Assembly (NCBI GenBank): GCA_024236195.1
Contig: JACKKZ010000003.1
Location: forward strand, 558,001-622,000
Reading direction: 5' to 3'
Source: Sphingomonadaceae bacterium
GTDB lineage: Bacteria; Pseudomonadota; Alphaproteobacteria; Sphingomonadales; Sphingomonadaceae
DNA length: 64,000 nucleotides
Position numbers and translations under genes: made by a program. Within the stretch, counting starts at the first letter, position 1. The number at the start of each line of letters is the position of its first letter. The notes under the pieces are model-generated. The model made no database searches. It was given only the letters and a program-made list of their open reading frames with translations, and was not told the DNA's origin. Below are positions 1 to 8,591 of this stretch, in pieces.

Positions 1-200
1 TTGCCGCGGCAGCCATGGGTGCGGCGCTATGGTGGCTGATGGGCCAGATCAGCGCCTGGTTTACCGGCTCCGCGATGGAGAAGGCTTCGGGGATCGCCGC
101 CATCCTCGCAGTCGGATTTGCAGCCTATGGGCTGGCAGCAATTCTGCTCGGCGTGCTTGACCGCGCTACGATCACGCGGCTTATGCGCCGCCAGGGCTAA
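1..200 (+). CDS. murJ: MurJ lipid II flippase, C-terminal end (partial)
   Basis: The reading frame is open from the window edge to the stop at 200 and gives about 65 residues, with two hydrophobic stretches (around 'GAALWWLMGQISAWF' and 'IAAILAVGFAAYGLAAILL') and a basic end 'RATITRLMRRQG'. This resembles the last helices of the MurJ/MviN flippase, which moves lipid II across the inner membrane for peptidoglycan synthesis. The stop is 15 bp before trpS, and murJ-trpS adjacency is common in Alphaproteobacteria, which is the main reason for the name. The fragment alone would fit other polytopic membrane proteins. The 5' end lies outside the window. Confidence 0.6.
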   Translation, partial: AAAAMGAALWWLMGQISAWFTGSAMEKASGIAAILAVGFAAYGLAAILLGVLDRATITRLMRRQG

Positions 201-215
201 TCTGAAGGAAGAATA

Positions 216-1238
216 ATGCGCGTCGTTTCCGGCATCCAGCCGACTGGCAACCTCCATCTTGGCAATTACCTGGGCGCGATCCGCAACTGGGTGAAGATGC
301 AGGACGAAATGGAAGAAGGCTCTCAATGCCTGTTCTTCCTCGCCGATCTTCACGCCATTTCCATGCCGCATGATCCGGCGGAACTGGCATCCAACACGCT
401 GGAAATGACCGCTGCGCTGGTCGCTTGCGGCATCGACCCGATGCGCTCCGTCCTGTTCAATCAGGCGCAGGTCCATGCACATAGCGAGCTGCAATGGCTG
501 CTGGGCGGTACCGCGCGGATGGGCTGGCTCAACCGCATGACACAGTGGAAAGACAAGGCGGGCAAGAACCGCGAAGGCCAGTCCGTGGCTTTGTTCACCT
601 ACCCGGTGCTGCAGGCCGCTGACGTGCTGCTGTATCAGGCGACGCATGTGCCCGTGGGCGAAGACCAGAAGCAGCATCTGGAGCTGGCGCGCGACATTGC
701 GCAGAAGTTCAACAATGACTTCGCCTCTGAAGAGGCGCCGGTCTTCACCCTGCCCGAACCCTATATCCCGCCGGAAGCGGCGCGGATCATGAGCCTGCGC
801 GATGGCAGCTCGAAAATGAGCAAGTCCGATCCCTCTGAAATGAGCCGGATCAACCTCGCCGATGATGCCGATACGATCATGAAAAAGGTCAAGAAGGCCA
901 AGACTGATCCCGAACCTCTGCCGAGCGAAGCAGCCGGGCTGGAAGGGCGTGCAGAAGCACTCAACCTCGTCTCGATCTATGCCGCGATGTCGGGGCAAAG
1001 CGTCGATAGCGTGCTCGCAACCTATGGCGGCGAAGGTTTTGGCAAGTTCAAGCCGGCTTTGGGCGAAGTGCTGGTGGAGAGCCTCGCGCCCATTTCCGAA
1101 CGCTTTAACGCGCTGAAATCTGACCGCGAGGAATTGGACGCGATCCTCGCCCGCGGTGCAGCACAGGCGCGCGAGATTGCCACTCCCACGCTCGATTCGG
1201 CATACCAGGCATTGGGGCTGGTCCGCGCGCATCACTAA
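216..1238 (+). CDS. trpS: Tryptophan--tRNA ligase
   Basis: A 340-residue class I aminoacyl-tRNA synthetase that charges tRNA-Trp in the cytoplasm. The HIGH-type motif appears as 'PTGNLHLGNYLGA' near residue 10 and the KMSKS loop as 'GSSKMSKSD' near residue 195. The length matches bacterial TrpRS (about 330-350). The ATG at 216 is preceded by a GAAGGAAG ribosome-binding site about 6 bp upstream. It follows murJ directly on the same strand and is probably co-transcribed with it. Identification is firm. Confidence 0.97.
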   Translation: MRVVSGIQPTGNLHLGNYLGAIRNWVKMQDEMEEGSQCLFFLADLHAISMPHDPAELASNTLEMTAALVACGIDPMRSVLFNQAQVHAHSELQWLLGGTARMGWLNRMTQWKDKAGKNREGQSVALFTYPVLQAADVLLYQATHVPVGEDQKQHLELARDIAQKFNNDFASEEAPVFTLPEPYIPPEAARIMSLRDGSSKMSKSDPSEMSRINLADDADTIMKKVKKAKTDPEPLPSEAAGLEGRAEALNLVSIYAAMSGQSVDSVLATYGGEGFGKFKPALGEVLVESLAPISERFNALKSDREELDAILARGAAQAREIATPTLDSAYQALGLVRAHH

Positions 1239-1374
1239 GCCTTTCTGCGCAAAGCGTTTAAGCCTCCTATTCAAGCCCTGTTCAGCGCCTTTGCGATAGG
1301 GCATTGTCGCAATGGGCAAGGTCCGGCGCACAAGGGGTGCGCGGTGCCTTTTCCGCCCGCATTGGAGAATGCAC

Positions 1375-2058
1375 ATGACCACCAACAAAAGGTCGTGGGG
1401 TCGCACACTCAAGCTTGCATCCGTGCCGCTGCTGCTGGCCGGGCTGGCCGCCTGCGCCACCCCGTTCAAAGCCGATGTATCCCGCTTCCAGAGCCAGCTT
1501 CCCGCACCGCAGGGCCAGACCTTTGCCGTAGTGGCGGATGACCCGGCGCTGGCCGGCGGGCTGGAATTCAGCCAATATGCCGACATGGTCGAAGCGCAGA
1601 TGGAGCGGCTCGGCTATACCGAGGCAGCTTCGCCGGAAAGCGCGACCTTGCTGGTCCGCTTCGATTATGGCGTGGACAAGGGGCGCGAACGTGTGCGCAG
1701 CACCGGCTTCCGCGATCCCTTCTACGATCCGTGGTATGGCTATTACCGCCCCCATCGCGGCCGCATCTACAGCCGCTTTGGCTGGAATTACGGCTTCTAT
1801 GATCCGTGGTTCGGCGGCGGCCGCGAAGTGACCAGCTACACCGTCTATACCAGCGGCATCGACGTGAAGATTGATCGCGCCGCCGATGGGGAGCGGCTGT
1901 TCGAAGGCAAAGCTGAGGCCTTGTCTACATCCAACCGCCTGCAATATCTGGTCCCGAACCTGGTCGAGGCCATGTTCACCGATTTCCCCGGCAATTCGGG
2001 TGAAACCGTGCGCATTTCCATCGCCCCGGAAAAGAAGACCGTGCGCCGGGTGGATTGA
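1375..2058 (+). CDS. DUF4136 family lipoprotein
   Basis: A 227-residue predicted outer-membrane or periplasmic lipoprotein. The signal sequence begins MTTNKRSWGR, runs through a hydrophobic core and ends in lipobox 'LAAC', with the lipidated Cys at about residue 27. The mature part has the DUF4136 pattern of a short beta strand followed by a Tyr/Pro/Gly-rich region ('DPFYDPWYGYYRPHRG'), and ends 'RISIAPEKKTVRRVD'. Function is unknown. The start at 1375 is chosen over an in-frame codon at 1312 because GGAG lies 7 bp upstream and because it exposes a proper lipoprotein signal. A hairpin terminator follows at 2094-2122, so it is probably monocistronic. Confidence 0.85.
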   Translation: MTTNKRSWGRTLKLASVPLLLAGLAACATPFKADVSRFQSQLPAPQGQTFAVVADDPALAGGLEFSQYADMVEAQMERLGYTEAASPESATLLVRFDYGVDKGRERVRSTGFRDPFYDPWYGYYRPHRGRIYSRFGWNYGFYDPWFGGGREVTSYTVYTSGIDVKIDRAADGERLFEGKAEALSTSNRLQYLVPNLVEAMFTDFPGNSGETVRISIAPEKKTVRRVD

Positions 2059-2093
2059 TCCACCCCGAAAGAGCTCCCAGCGAGTGGGAAAGA

Positions 2094-2122
2094 GGGCGGG
2101 CCTGCACGGGCTCGCCCTTTTT
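2094..2122 (+). terminator. Rho-independent terminator of the DUF4136 gene
   Basis: A 9-bp stem (2094-2102 pairing with 2109-2117, one G-U pair) with a 6-nt loop is followed directly by five T residues. It lies 36 bp after the stop codon at 2058, which suits an intrinsic terminator on the plus strand. Confidence 0.75.
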
Positions 2123-2139
2123 GTTGGTGCGGACCAAGT

Positions 2140-2350
2140 TTACGGCTTCGCCGCTTTGGATCGCGCGGAGGCGCGGAGAGGGTTGCCCGCAGCAGCGGGC
2201 ACTCATCACCACCACCGTTTCGCACAGTTTTGACGTTGCAATTACTTGATCCGGCTGACGCCGGTGTCCCCCCTTCTTGCCTTTGCACCTTTGCGTGCGA
2301 AAACCCGGCGAAGCCGTAACCTTCTGCGCGCCTCAGCGCCTCCGCGCGAA
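2140..2350. repeat. Composite intergenic inverted-repeat element
   Basis: The 390 bp gap between 2058 and 2450 holds, after the terminator, a low-complexity intergenic element. TTACGGCTTCGCC at 2140-2152 recurs as its perfect reverse complement at 2307-2319, and CGCGCGGAGGCG at 2162-2173 recurs as its reverse complement at 2337-2348. The two pairs are not nested, so this is not one simple hairpin. The 'CTTTGCACCTTTGCGTGCGAAA' and 'CGCCTCAGCGCCTCCGCGCGAA' type of text is frequent in sphingomonad intergenic DNA. No gene is seen here. Confidence 0.55.
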
Positions 2351-2449
2351 CCAAAAATGAGCGCCCCCATCTCCCGCATCTCTACCGCCTTAATCCGCTC
2401 TTTACCCTGTTCTGCCATGACCCGGCGCATCGTAAGGGAAGCCAGTGCT

Positions 2450-2968
2450 ATGACTGAACAGAGCAAGATCGAGGCCGCCGCGCCTGCGGATAGGGCCGCG
2501 TCTGCGCGCCGCAATGCGCTGGCCGTGCCGTGGAGCGCTGAATTCGAAGCGAGCGAGCACCCGGACACCGCCCGCCACCGCATCCAGCGCGATTTCATCA
2601 TGACCGTTTCCGGCCTGTCGCGCGAAGCGGTGGACAAACGCTATACCTATCTTCAGCGGTTGATTGACAAGGCGAAGGAAGAGCTGGCCCATGCCCGCAC
2701 CGCCTCCAACGAAATGCGGCTGGCCGCAATGCAGAGCAATCTTGACGAGCTGGTCGCCTATCTCGCCGGGCATGGCATCCATGCCAAGCTGCCCAATCGC
2801 AATGGCGAAAACGGCTCCCCCACCATCGCCCATTTCTTCGTGATTGACGAAGTTCCCGCCTTTCTCGGCGAGCTCGGCTTCCTGGTTGACCAGTGGTACG
2901 AGAAGGAAATGGTCAAGGTGCATGACGAGCTGCTGAAGCTCACCGGGCTGGCCGCGCGGATGCGCTGA
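2450..2968 (+). CDS. Conserved hypothetical protein
   Basis: A 172-residue soluble protein that I do not recognise. The start at 2450 is chosen because AAGGGAAG lies 9-14 bp upstream; longer in-frame starts (2246, 2417) would place repeat DNA inside the gene. Residues 1-25 are Ala-rich and probably disordered. The middle ('RYTYLQRLIDKAKEELAHA') looks like a helical hairpin or short coiled coil, and the C-terminal half contains 'HFFVIDEVPAFLGELGFLVDQWYEKEM', an amphipathic stretch. No signal peptide or membrane segment is present. It stands alone between a repeat element and a convergent hydrolase gene. Gene reality is supported by a clear start, codon usage and length; function is unknown. 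Confidence 0.7.
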   Translation: MTEQSKIEAAAPADRAASARRNALAVPWSAEFEASEHPDTARHRIQRDFIMTVSGLSREAVDKRYTYLQRLIDKAKEELAHARTASNEMRLAAMQSNLDELVAYLAGHGIHAKLPNRNGENGSPTIAHFFVIDEVPAFLGELGFLVDQWYEKEMVKVHDELLKLTGLAARMR

Positions 2969-3059
2969 TCCCGGTCAGAACGGATATTCGTGGATTGCCG
3001 TGAGTTGGGGGTGGGCCGCCAGCTTGATCTTCGGCTTGACGTGGCAAGCGCTCATTGTC

Positions 3060-3872
3060 TCACGCAAAGCAGTGACGGAATGCCCCCTCCGGCACGAATT
3101 TCCGCCAGCCGCCTTCAGTCTGCGCCAGCCGGTCGGCCACGGCGTAGAACACCGCCGGGTTGACCACGAAGCCGAAGTGGCTGGAGATCACTTCAACATT
3201 CTCGTTGATCGCATCGGTCTGGCCGAGGCAATTGCGCCAGGCGGTGATCCCGTCCGTCCGGCTGTAGATCGCGGTGGAAGGCACGGGCAGCGGGTCGCTG
3301 CCTTCGGCATAGCGTGCCTTTGACTTGTCCGATGTGAAGTCGTTGCCGGTTACCTTCTGGTAGATATTGGCAAGGTTGGTCGCATGCGGGTTGCCGGTGA
3401 AGGGGCTGCCGAGCGAGATGACCTGGCGGATATCGTCCGGGTCGCGCCGCGCCGCTTCGCGAGCGATCACGCCGCCCAGGCTCCATCCGACCAGGCTGAC
3501 CTTGCGCCCGCTGGAAGCGCGGATATCGGCGATGCGCCGGGCGACATGCTCGCCATTCTCGCCCACGGTGTGGTGATCAAAATTCCAACCGAGGTCGAGC
3601 GGGTGGACTTCATAGCCCCACTGGCTGAGGAAAATGCGCAGCAGCATGGTCTGTTGGTCACTGGTCGCAAATCCGGGCAAGACCATCACCGGATGCCCAT
3701 CGCCGCGCGGCACGCTGGCCAGCATGGGATAGGTCATCATCAGGCTGGTCATTTCCCACCCCAGCCGCATCGGCTCGCTCATCGCCAGCAGCAGGCTGGG
3801 CGCGCGGATTTCTTCCGGATAGCGGTGCTGATGGCTCTCTGCGCGCCTTTCAGCGAGTTTTACCACGGCCAA
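3060..3872 (-). CDS. Alpha/beta hydrolase (PGAP1/lipase-like)
   Basis: A 270-residue predicted serine hydrolase. It shows a 'VMVLPGF' beta-strand/oxyanion region near residue 60 and a nucleophile elbow 'GWSLGG' near residue 130 (Ser as nucleophile), followed by 'SLGSPFTGN', typical of lipase/PGAP1-like alpha/beta hydrolases. A His near 'HFGFVVNPAVF' is a candidate catalytic base. No signal peptide is seen. Substrate is unknown; esters or lipids are likely from the family. It is convergent with the gene ending at 2968 and separate from the sulfotransferase gene upstream. Confidence 0.8.
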   Translation of the reverse strand: MAVVKLAERRAESHQHRYPEEIRAPSLLLAMSEPMRLGWEMTSLMMTYPMLASVPRGDGHPVMVLPGFATSDQQTMLLRIFLSQWGYEVHPLDLGWNFDHHTVGENGEHVARRIADIRASSGRKVSLVGWSLGGVIAREAARRDPDDIRQVISLGSPFTGNPHATNLANIYQKVTGNDFTSDKSKARYAEGSDPLPVPSTAIYSRTDGITAWRNCLGQTDAINENVEVISSHFGFVVNPAVFYAVADRLAQTEGGWRKFVPEGAFRHCFA

Positions 3873-4042
3873 ATTCTGTCCCCTGTTTACGACCCGACGC
3901 GTCTATAGCGCCATTGCTGCCAGAATTGCCTCTTCCCCGGCGCGTAGCAAGATGCCAATCGCATCACAAATGGAGCCTCGCCAAGAAGATCAAGCGCGCA
4001 TGGCGCGAGGCCAACGAAGCGGCCTGATCACCAGCGGGAAGA

Positions 4043-5326
4043 TCAGCCGCTGGCCACCCGCGCACCACCGCGATTTTCCAGCGGGATGCCATAGGTTCGC
4101 ACATAGTCGCCCAGTTGGTCATGCACCTGCGCCGCGCTCAGCCCGAATTCTTCCAGGCTGTAGCGATGCGGGTGCCGCTTGAGACTGGCTGAACGCGCGA
4201 GATAGGCTTCCATCCCCGGCAGGGCAGGCTCGATATCGAAGCCGAGGAAGTCATAAACGCGCGCCATCGTGCCGCGCCAGTCACGCTCCATTTCCTCATA
4301 TTGGACGTCGATCATGCGTTCGCGCGGGATGGAATCGCGCGCCGCGCGCATCCGGGCAATTTGCAGGCTGGTCTTGTGCAGCCATTCGCGACCCACTTCA
4401 TCCGGCTTTGCTTCGTCTGAATAGAGCATGGTCTGGTTCCATGCGAGCGAGGCGGCGCTGCCCACCACGGCATTGGGATCACGGTGCGTGAAGATCAGCC
4501 GCGCATCGGGAAAGACAGTCAGCAGCGCGGGCAGGTCCAGCATATGTTGCGGGGTCTTGAGGATCCATGGCCGGATCGAGGATGCCTGTTGCGACCAGCC
4601 GATCAACCGCAGCAAATCGGCGAGGTAGCAATAGGCCGGCGTCGCATCCTGCGCTTCGCACCAGCGGCCATAGCTGGGGATCATCCACTGCGCTTCGTGC
4701 TTCATTCCCCACATGCTGGCCACCAGCAGGCCCAGTTCTTCCTCCGGCTCCATCGGGCCAGTGGGATGGATATTGAGCGCGCGCGGGTTCGCGAGGCGCG
4801 CGACCTTCATCGCGCGCGCGGCCAGCGTCGGGCGAATATCCTCCACCCCTTCGTCAAAGCCCGGGCGCGGGACCGGGCTGATCGTCTCGAAACTGCGCAT
4901 ATGGGTGAAGCGCCGGTCGCTGGCGAGCAGGCGGTGCATCCGGGTAGTACCGGATCGCATCGGCCCGACGATCACCACCGGTTTCTTGATCGGGCGGGCA
5001 AGAATCTCCGGGTAACGGGCAAACCAGTCATGCGCCCACAGCCGGTCCTGCAGCACCTTCTGGAACTGCATCTGCGCGATAAACCGGCCTGCCGTGTTGA
5101 GCCGTGCTTCGCTTTTGAGCGCGTCGATCATCACCTCCATCGGCCCTTCGAACCAGCGCTCGCCATAATCGTCCAGCCCGTTGCGCTCGGCCATGCGCTC
5201 CATCAGCTCGGCCTTGTCGAGCGTGGGCGGCTTCATCAGGCCGGTTTTCCACCCTGCCCCGATCACCCTGTTAACAATGCCGACAAAGGGTGTGCGCCGT
5301 GGCGGCAGGATGATGTCGTCTGTCAA
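4043..5326 (-). CDS. Sulfotransferase family protein
   Basis: A protein of about 427 residues from a TTG start at 5326; an ATG at 5425 would lengthen it and the first internal ATG begins 'MKPPTLDKAELM'. It carries the 5'-phosphosulfate loop 'GPMRSGTTRMHRLL' and the downstream 3'-phosphate motif 'THRDPNAVVGSAASL', so it belongs to the PAPS-dependent sulfotransferase superfamily (Sulfotransfer_3 type), which moves sulfate from PAPS to a hydroxyl or amine acceptor. No signal peptide is visible. The acceptor is unknown and no PAPS-synthesis gene lies nearby. It is divergent from serS. The start codon is the weakest part of this call. Confidence 0.8.
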   Translation of the reverse strand: MTDDIILPPRRTPFVGIVNRVIGAGWKTGLMKPPTLDKAELMERMAERNGLDDYGERWFEGPMEVMIDALKSEARLNTAGRFIAQMQFQKVLQDRLWAHDWFARYPEILARPIKKPVVIVGPMRSGTTRMHRLLASDRRFTHMRSFETISPVPRPGFDEGVEDIRPTLAARAMKVARLANPRALNIHPTGPMEPEEELGLLVASMWGMKHEAQWMIPSYGRWCEAQDATPAYCYLADLLRLIGWSQQASSIRPWILKTPQHMLDLPALLTVFPDARLIFTHRDPNAVVGSAASLAWNQTMLYSDEAKPDEVGREWLHKTSLQIARMRAARDSIPRERMIDVQYEEMERDWRGTMARVYDFLGFDIEPALPGMEAYLARSASLKRHPHRYSLEEFGLSAAQVHDQLGDYVRTYGIPLENRGGARVASG

Positions 5327-5453
5327 GATGGGCCCCCGGCGGATCAACGAAAGGCTTATTTTGCTGCCAGACCGGCGCGCGCATTGTCCACCCCTGCACC
5401 GCAGTTGATTGCAAGCTGTTGCCATTTATCCCCGCCGCGCATAGTCCGCGCTG

Positions 5454-6926
5454 ATGCACGATATTCGCCTGATCCGGGAAAATCCCGAAGCCCTTGATGC
5501 TGGTCTTGCCCGTCGCGGGGCCGAACCGGCTGCTGCCGCCATCCTTGACCTAGACGCGCGCCGCCGCGCGGTGACGACGCAGATGCAGGAGGCCCAGAGC
5601 CGCCGCAATGACGCGTCCAAGGCGATCGGCCAAGCCATGGGCAAGGGTGACACGGAAACCGCCGAAAAGCTGAAGGCCGAAGTGGCCGAGATAAAGCAGA
5701 CATTGCCGCAGCTGGAAGAGCAGGACCGGCAATTGGGCGCAGAGCTGGAAGATATGCTTGCGCGCCTGCCCAATACACCAGCCGCAGATGTGCCCGATGG
5801 CGCGGATGAGGCGGATAATGTCGAAGTCAGCACATGGGGCACCAAGCGCGAATTTGCGTTTGAGCCGAAAGAGCACGCTGACCTTGGCCCGGCATTGGGG
5901 ATGGATTTCGAAACCGGCGCGGCGCTGAGCGGGGCGCGTTTCACCTTCCTGCGTGGAGGAATGGCCCGCCTGCACCGCGCCATCGCGCAATTCATGCTCG
6001 ACAAGCATACGCTGGAAAATGGCTATACCGAATGCAACCCGCCGGTGCTGGTCAATGATGCGGCGATGTATGGCACGGACAAGCTGCCGAAATTTGCAGA
6101 GGATAGTTTTCAAACGCACCTCAATTTCAATGGCATGGTTTCGGACTTAGTGGACGAAGCGATTTCCAAGGCACGTGCTGTCTTGGAAGAAGAACAGTTT
6201 GCCATCCTTAGCGAGCAGCAAAAAGAAGAACAGGTTAGGAAAGTAAGAGCGGCAGCAATAGGTCGGTGGACCGAACGGCTCGGTGGGAATAAAGACCTGA
6301 CTCGCCGCTGGCTCATCCCAACCAGCGAAGTCAGCCTGACCGCCTCGGTCGCAGGCCAGATCCTGCCCGACCTTTCCGCTCCCATCCGTCTCACCGCACA
6401 CAGCCTGTGCTTTCGCAGCGAAGCGGGCGCGGCGGGCAAGGATACGCGCGGCTTTATCCGCCAGCACCAGTTCGAGAAGGTCGAGCTGGTCAGCATCTGC
6501 CGCCCGGAAGAGAGCGAGGCCGAGCATGAGCGGATGACCGGTTGCGCTGAAGGCATATTGCAAGCGCTCGACCTGCCCTATCGCAAGGTGCTGCTCTGCA
6601 CCGGCGACATGGGCTTTGGCGCGCGCAAGACCTATGATCTGGAAGTATGGCTGCCCGGCCAGGGCGCCTTCCGCGAGATCAGCTCCTGCTCCAACACCGG
6701 CGATTTCCAGGCACGGCGGATGAATGCCCGATATCGCCCCGCCAATGAATCCGGGAACGAGAAAAAGACCGATTTCGTCCACACGCTCAACGGATCCGGC
6801 CTCGCCGTGGGCCGCACTTTGGTGGCCGTGCTGGAAAACTATCAGCAGGAAGACGGCAGCGTCACAATTCCGCCTGCCTTGCAGCCCTACATGGGCGCTA
6901 TCGAAAGGCTTGAACCCCTCGCCTGA
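5454..6926 (+). CDS. serS: Serine--tRNA ligase with an internal insertion
   Basis: A 490-residue class II synthetase charging tRNA-Ser (and tRNA-Sec if present). It starts MHDIRLIREN, typical of SerRS, followed by the tRNA-binding antiparallel coiled coil (residues about 25-110). The TxE loop is 'IPTSEVSLT', motif 2 'LCFRSEAGAAGKDTRGFIRQHQFEKVE' is split here only for reading, and motif 3 is 'NGSGLAVGRTLVAVLENY'. Bacterial SerRS is usually about 425 residues. The excess is an insertion of about 60 residues (codons for roughly residues 222-283, 6117-6302) between 'KFAEDSFQT' and 'RRWLIPTSEV'. The inserted DNA is in frame and more A-rich, using TTA, AGG, AGA and ATA codons that are scarce in the neighbours. 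Confidence 0.95.
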   Translation: MHDIRLIRENPEALDAGLARRGAEPAAAAILDLDARRRAVTTQMQEAQSRRNDASKAIGQAMGKGDTETAEKLKAEVAEIKQTLPQLEEQDRQLGAELEDMLARLPNTPAADVPDGADEADNVEVSTWGTKREFAFEPKEHADLGPALGMDFETGAALSGARFTFLRGGMARLHRAIAQFMLDKHTLENGYTECNPPVLVNDAAMYGTDKLPKFAEDSFQTHLNFNGMVSDLVDEAISKARAVLEEEQFAILSEQQKEEQVRKVRAAAIGRWTERLGGNKDLTRRWLIPTSEVSLTASVAGQILPDLSAPIRLTAHSLCFRSEAGAAGKDTRGFIRQHQFEKVELVSICRPEESEAEHERMTGCAEGILQALDLPYRKVLLCTGDMGFGARKTYDLEVWLPGQGAFREISSCSNTGDFQARRMNARYRPANESGNEKKTDFVHTLNGSGLAVGRTLVAVLENYQQEDGSVTIPPALQPYMGAIERLEPLA

Positions 6927-6967
6927 CCTGCCCGACATTGCGGCAGTGCAACCAAAGGAGAACCCCG

Positions 6968-7801
6968 ATGAGCAGCAGTCCCTGGAATCACACACGCAGC
7001 GCCAATGTCTCCGACGACATTGATTTCTTCATCCGGGGCGAGGACCTGCAATTCGTCGAGATCGAGCTCGATCCGGGCGAAAGTGCCGTCGCGGAGGCGG
7101 GGGCAATGGTGTGGAAAGATGCCAGCGTCGAGATGAGCACTGTCTTTGGCGATGGCAGTGCGGACCAGGGCGGCGGCTTCATGGGCAAGCTGCTGGGCGC
7201 AGGCAAGCGGCTGGTGACCGGGGAGAGCCTGTTCACCACGGTCTTCACCCATCAGGGCCAGGGCAAGGCGCGGGTTGCCTTTGCCAGCCCCACCCCCGGC
7301 ACGATCCTGCCGATCAAGCTCGACACAGTCGGCGGCACGCTGATTTGCCAGAAAGACAGCTTCCTCGCCGCGGCGCGCGGAGTGCAGATCGGCATTGCCT
7401 TCCAGCAGAAGATGATGACCGGCCTGTTCGGCGGCGAAGGTTTCATCATGCAGAAGCTGGATGGCGATGGTTGGGTCTTTGTCCAGATGGGCGGCACGCT
7501 GGTAGAGCGCGAGCTTGGTCCGGGAGAGGAAATCCACGTCGATACCGGCTGCGTCGCGGCCTATACCGCCGGGGTCGATATGGAAGTGACCCGCGTTGGC
7601 GGGGTCAAGACCATGCTCTTCGCTGGCGAAGGGGTGTTCTTCGCGCGCCTGCGCGGACCGGGCAAGGTGTGGATCCAGTCGCTGCCCTTCAGCCGCCTTG
7701 CCGGGCGGATGCTCGCCGCAGCTGGCCCACGTGGCGGCCAGAACCGCGGCGAAGGCAGCGTGCTCGGCAATCTGGGTGATATCGTGATGGGCGGGGACTG
7801 A
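6968..7801 (+). CDS. TIGR00266/AIM24 family protein
   Basis: A 277-residue protein with the repeated beta-rich pattern of the TIGR00266 (AIM24-like) family: 'FVEIELDPGESAVAEAGAMVWKD', 'GKARVAFASPTPGTILPIKL' and a C-terminal 'GVFFARLRGPGKVWIQSLPFSRLA'. The family is widespread and of unknown biochemical function; it is related in sequence to mitochondrial AIM24. The start at 6968 follows AAAGGAG by 7 bp and is preferred over an upstream codon at 6938. No signal peptide. It lies between serS and surE on the same strand, probably in one transcript. Confidence 0.88.
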   Translation: MSSSPWNHTRSANVSDDIDFFIRGEDLQFVEIELDPGESAVAEAGAMVWKDASVEMSTVFGDGSADQGGGFMGKLLGAGKRLVTGESLFTTVFTHQGQGKARVAFASPTPGTILPIKLDTVGGTLICQKDSFLAAARGVQIGIAFQQKMMTGLFGGEGFIMQKLDGDGWVFVQMGGTLVERELGPGEEIHVDTGCVAAYTAGVDMEVTRVGGVKTMLFAGEGVFFARLRGPGKVWIQSLPFSRLAGRMLAAAGPRGGQNRGEGSVLGNLGDIVMGGD

Positions 7802-7809
7802 TCCCGCTC

Positions 7810-8574
7810 ATGCGCATCCTGCTGACCAATGATGATGGCATCAACGCCCCCGGCCTTGCCGTGCTGGAGGAAATCGCGGCCGAGCTGAGCGATGATGTGT
7901 GGATCTGCGCCCCGAGCGAGGAGCAATCGGGCGCAGGCCATTCGCTCACCCTCACCCGCCCGGTGCGGATGCGCAAACATGGGGAGAAGCGTTTTTCCGT
8001 CACCGGCACGCCCACCGATTCCGTTGCCATGGGGCTGAAGCAGGTGCTGGGCGGCAATCCCGACCTGATTCTGTCCGGCGTCAACCGCGGGGCAAACCTT
8101 GGCGATGACATCACCTATTCCGGCACGGTTTCGGCTGCCATCGAAGGCGCTTTGGCTGGCGTGAGGGCGATCGCGCTGAGCCAGGTCTATTCGCGCGAAG
8201 GCATGGGCGATGATGTCCCCTTCGATGCCGCCCGCCAGTGGGGCGCGAGAGTGATCCGCCCGCTGCTGGGTGCGCCCTTGCCCAAGCGGACACTGGTAAA
8301 TGTAAACTTTCCCCCGATTGCAGCCAGCGAAGTGAAGGGAATCCGCGTCGTCCGGCAGGGTTTCCACGATTATTCGCGCAGTTCGGTGGTCGAAGGGCGT
8401 GACCCGCGCGGATATCGCTATTACTGGTTCGGTCTGGAAGCGATCGAGCATACGCTCGACCACGGAACAGACCTCGAAGCGATTGACGAGGGGTTTGTGT
8501 CAGTCACCCCGCTGCAGCTGGACCTGACGCACCATGCCTCGCTCGGCACCTTGGCAGAACGCTTCGAGGGGTAA
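7810..8574 (+). CDS. surE: 5'/3'-nucleotidase SurE
   Basis: A 254-residue acid phosphatase/nucleotidase of the SurE family. The N-terminal metal-binding signature 'ILLTNDDGINAPG' and the downstream 'SGVNRGANLGDDITYSGTVSAA' are both present. It removes phosphate from nucleoside monophosphates and is linked to stationary-phase survival in Escherichia coli. The start is 9 bp after the preceding gene. The gene continues into a LysM/M23 protein, echoing the surE-pcm-nlpD arrangement of other Proteobacteria but with pcm missing. Confidence 0.96.
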   Translation: MRILLTNDDGINAPGLAVLEEIAAELSDDVWICAPSEEQSGAGHSLTLTRPVRMRKHGEKRFSVTGTPTDSVAMGLKQVLGGNPDLILSGVNRGANLGDDITYSGTVSAAIEGALAGVRAIALSQVYSREGMGDDVPFDAARQWGARVIRPLLGAPLPKRTLVNVNFPPIAASEVKGIRVVRQGFHDYSRSSVVEGRDPRGYRYYWFGLEAIEHTLDHGTDLEAIDEGFVSVTPLQLDLTHHASLGTLAERFEG

Positions 8575-8591
8575 GCTGGGGAAACGACCCG

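Noticed and set aside
27..1586. A 519-residue open frame on the minus strand across trpS
   Set aside because: It is antisense to trpS, shows low-complexity His/Arg/Gln-rich text typical of mirrored GC-rich codons, and has no recognisable domain.
2246..2449. N-terminal extension of the hypothetical protein at 2450-2968
   Set aside because: The added residues translate intergenic repeat sequence and the ribosome-binding site supports 2450.
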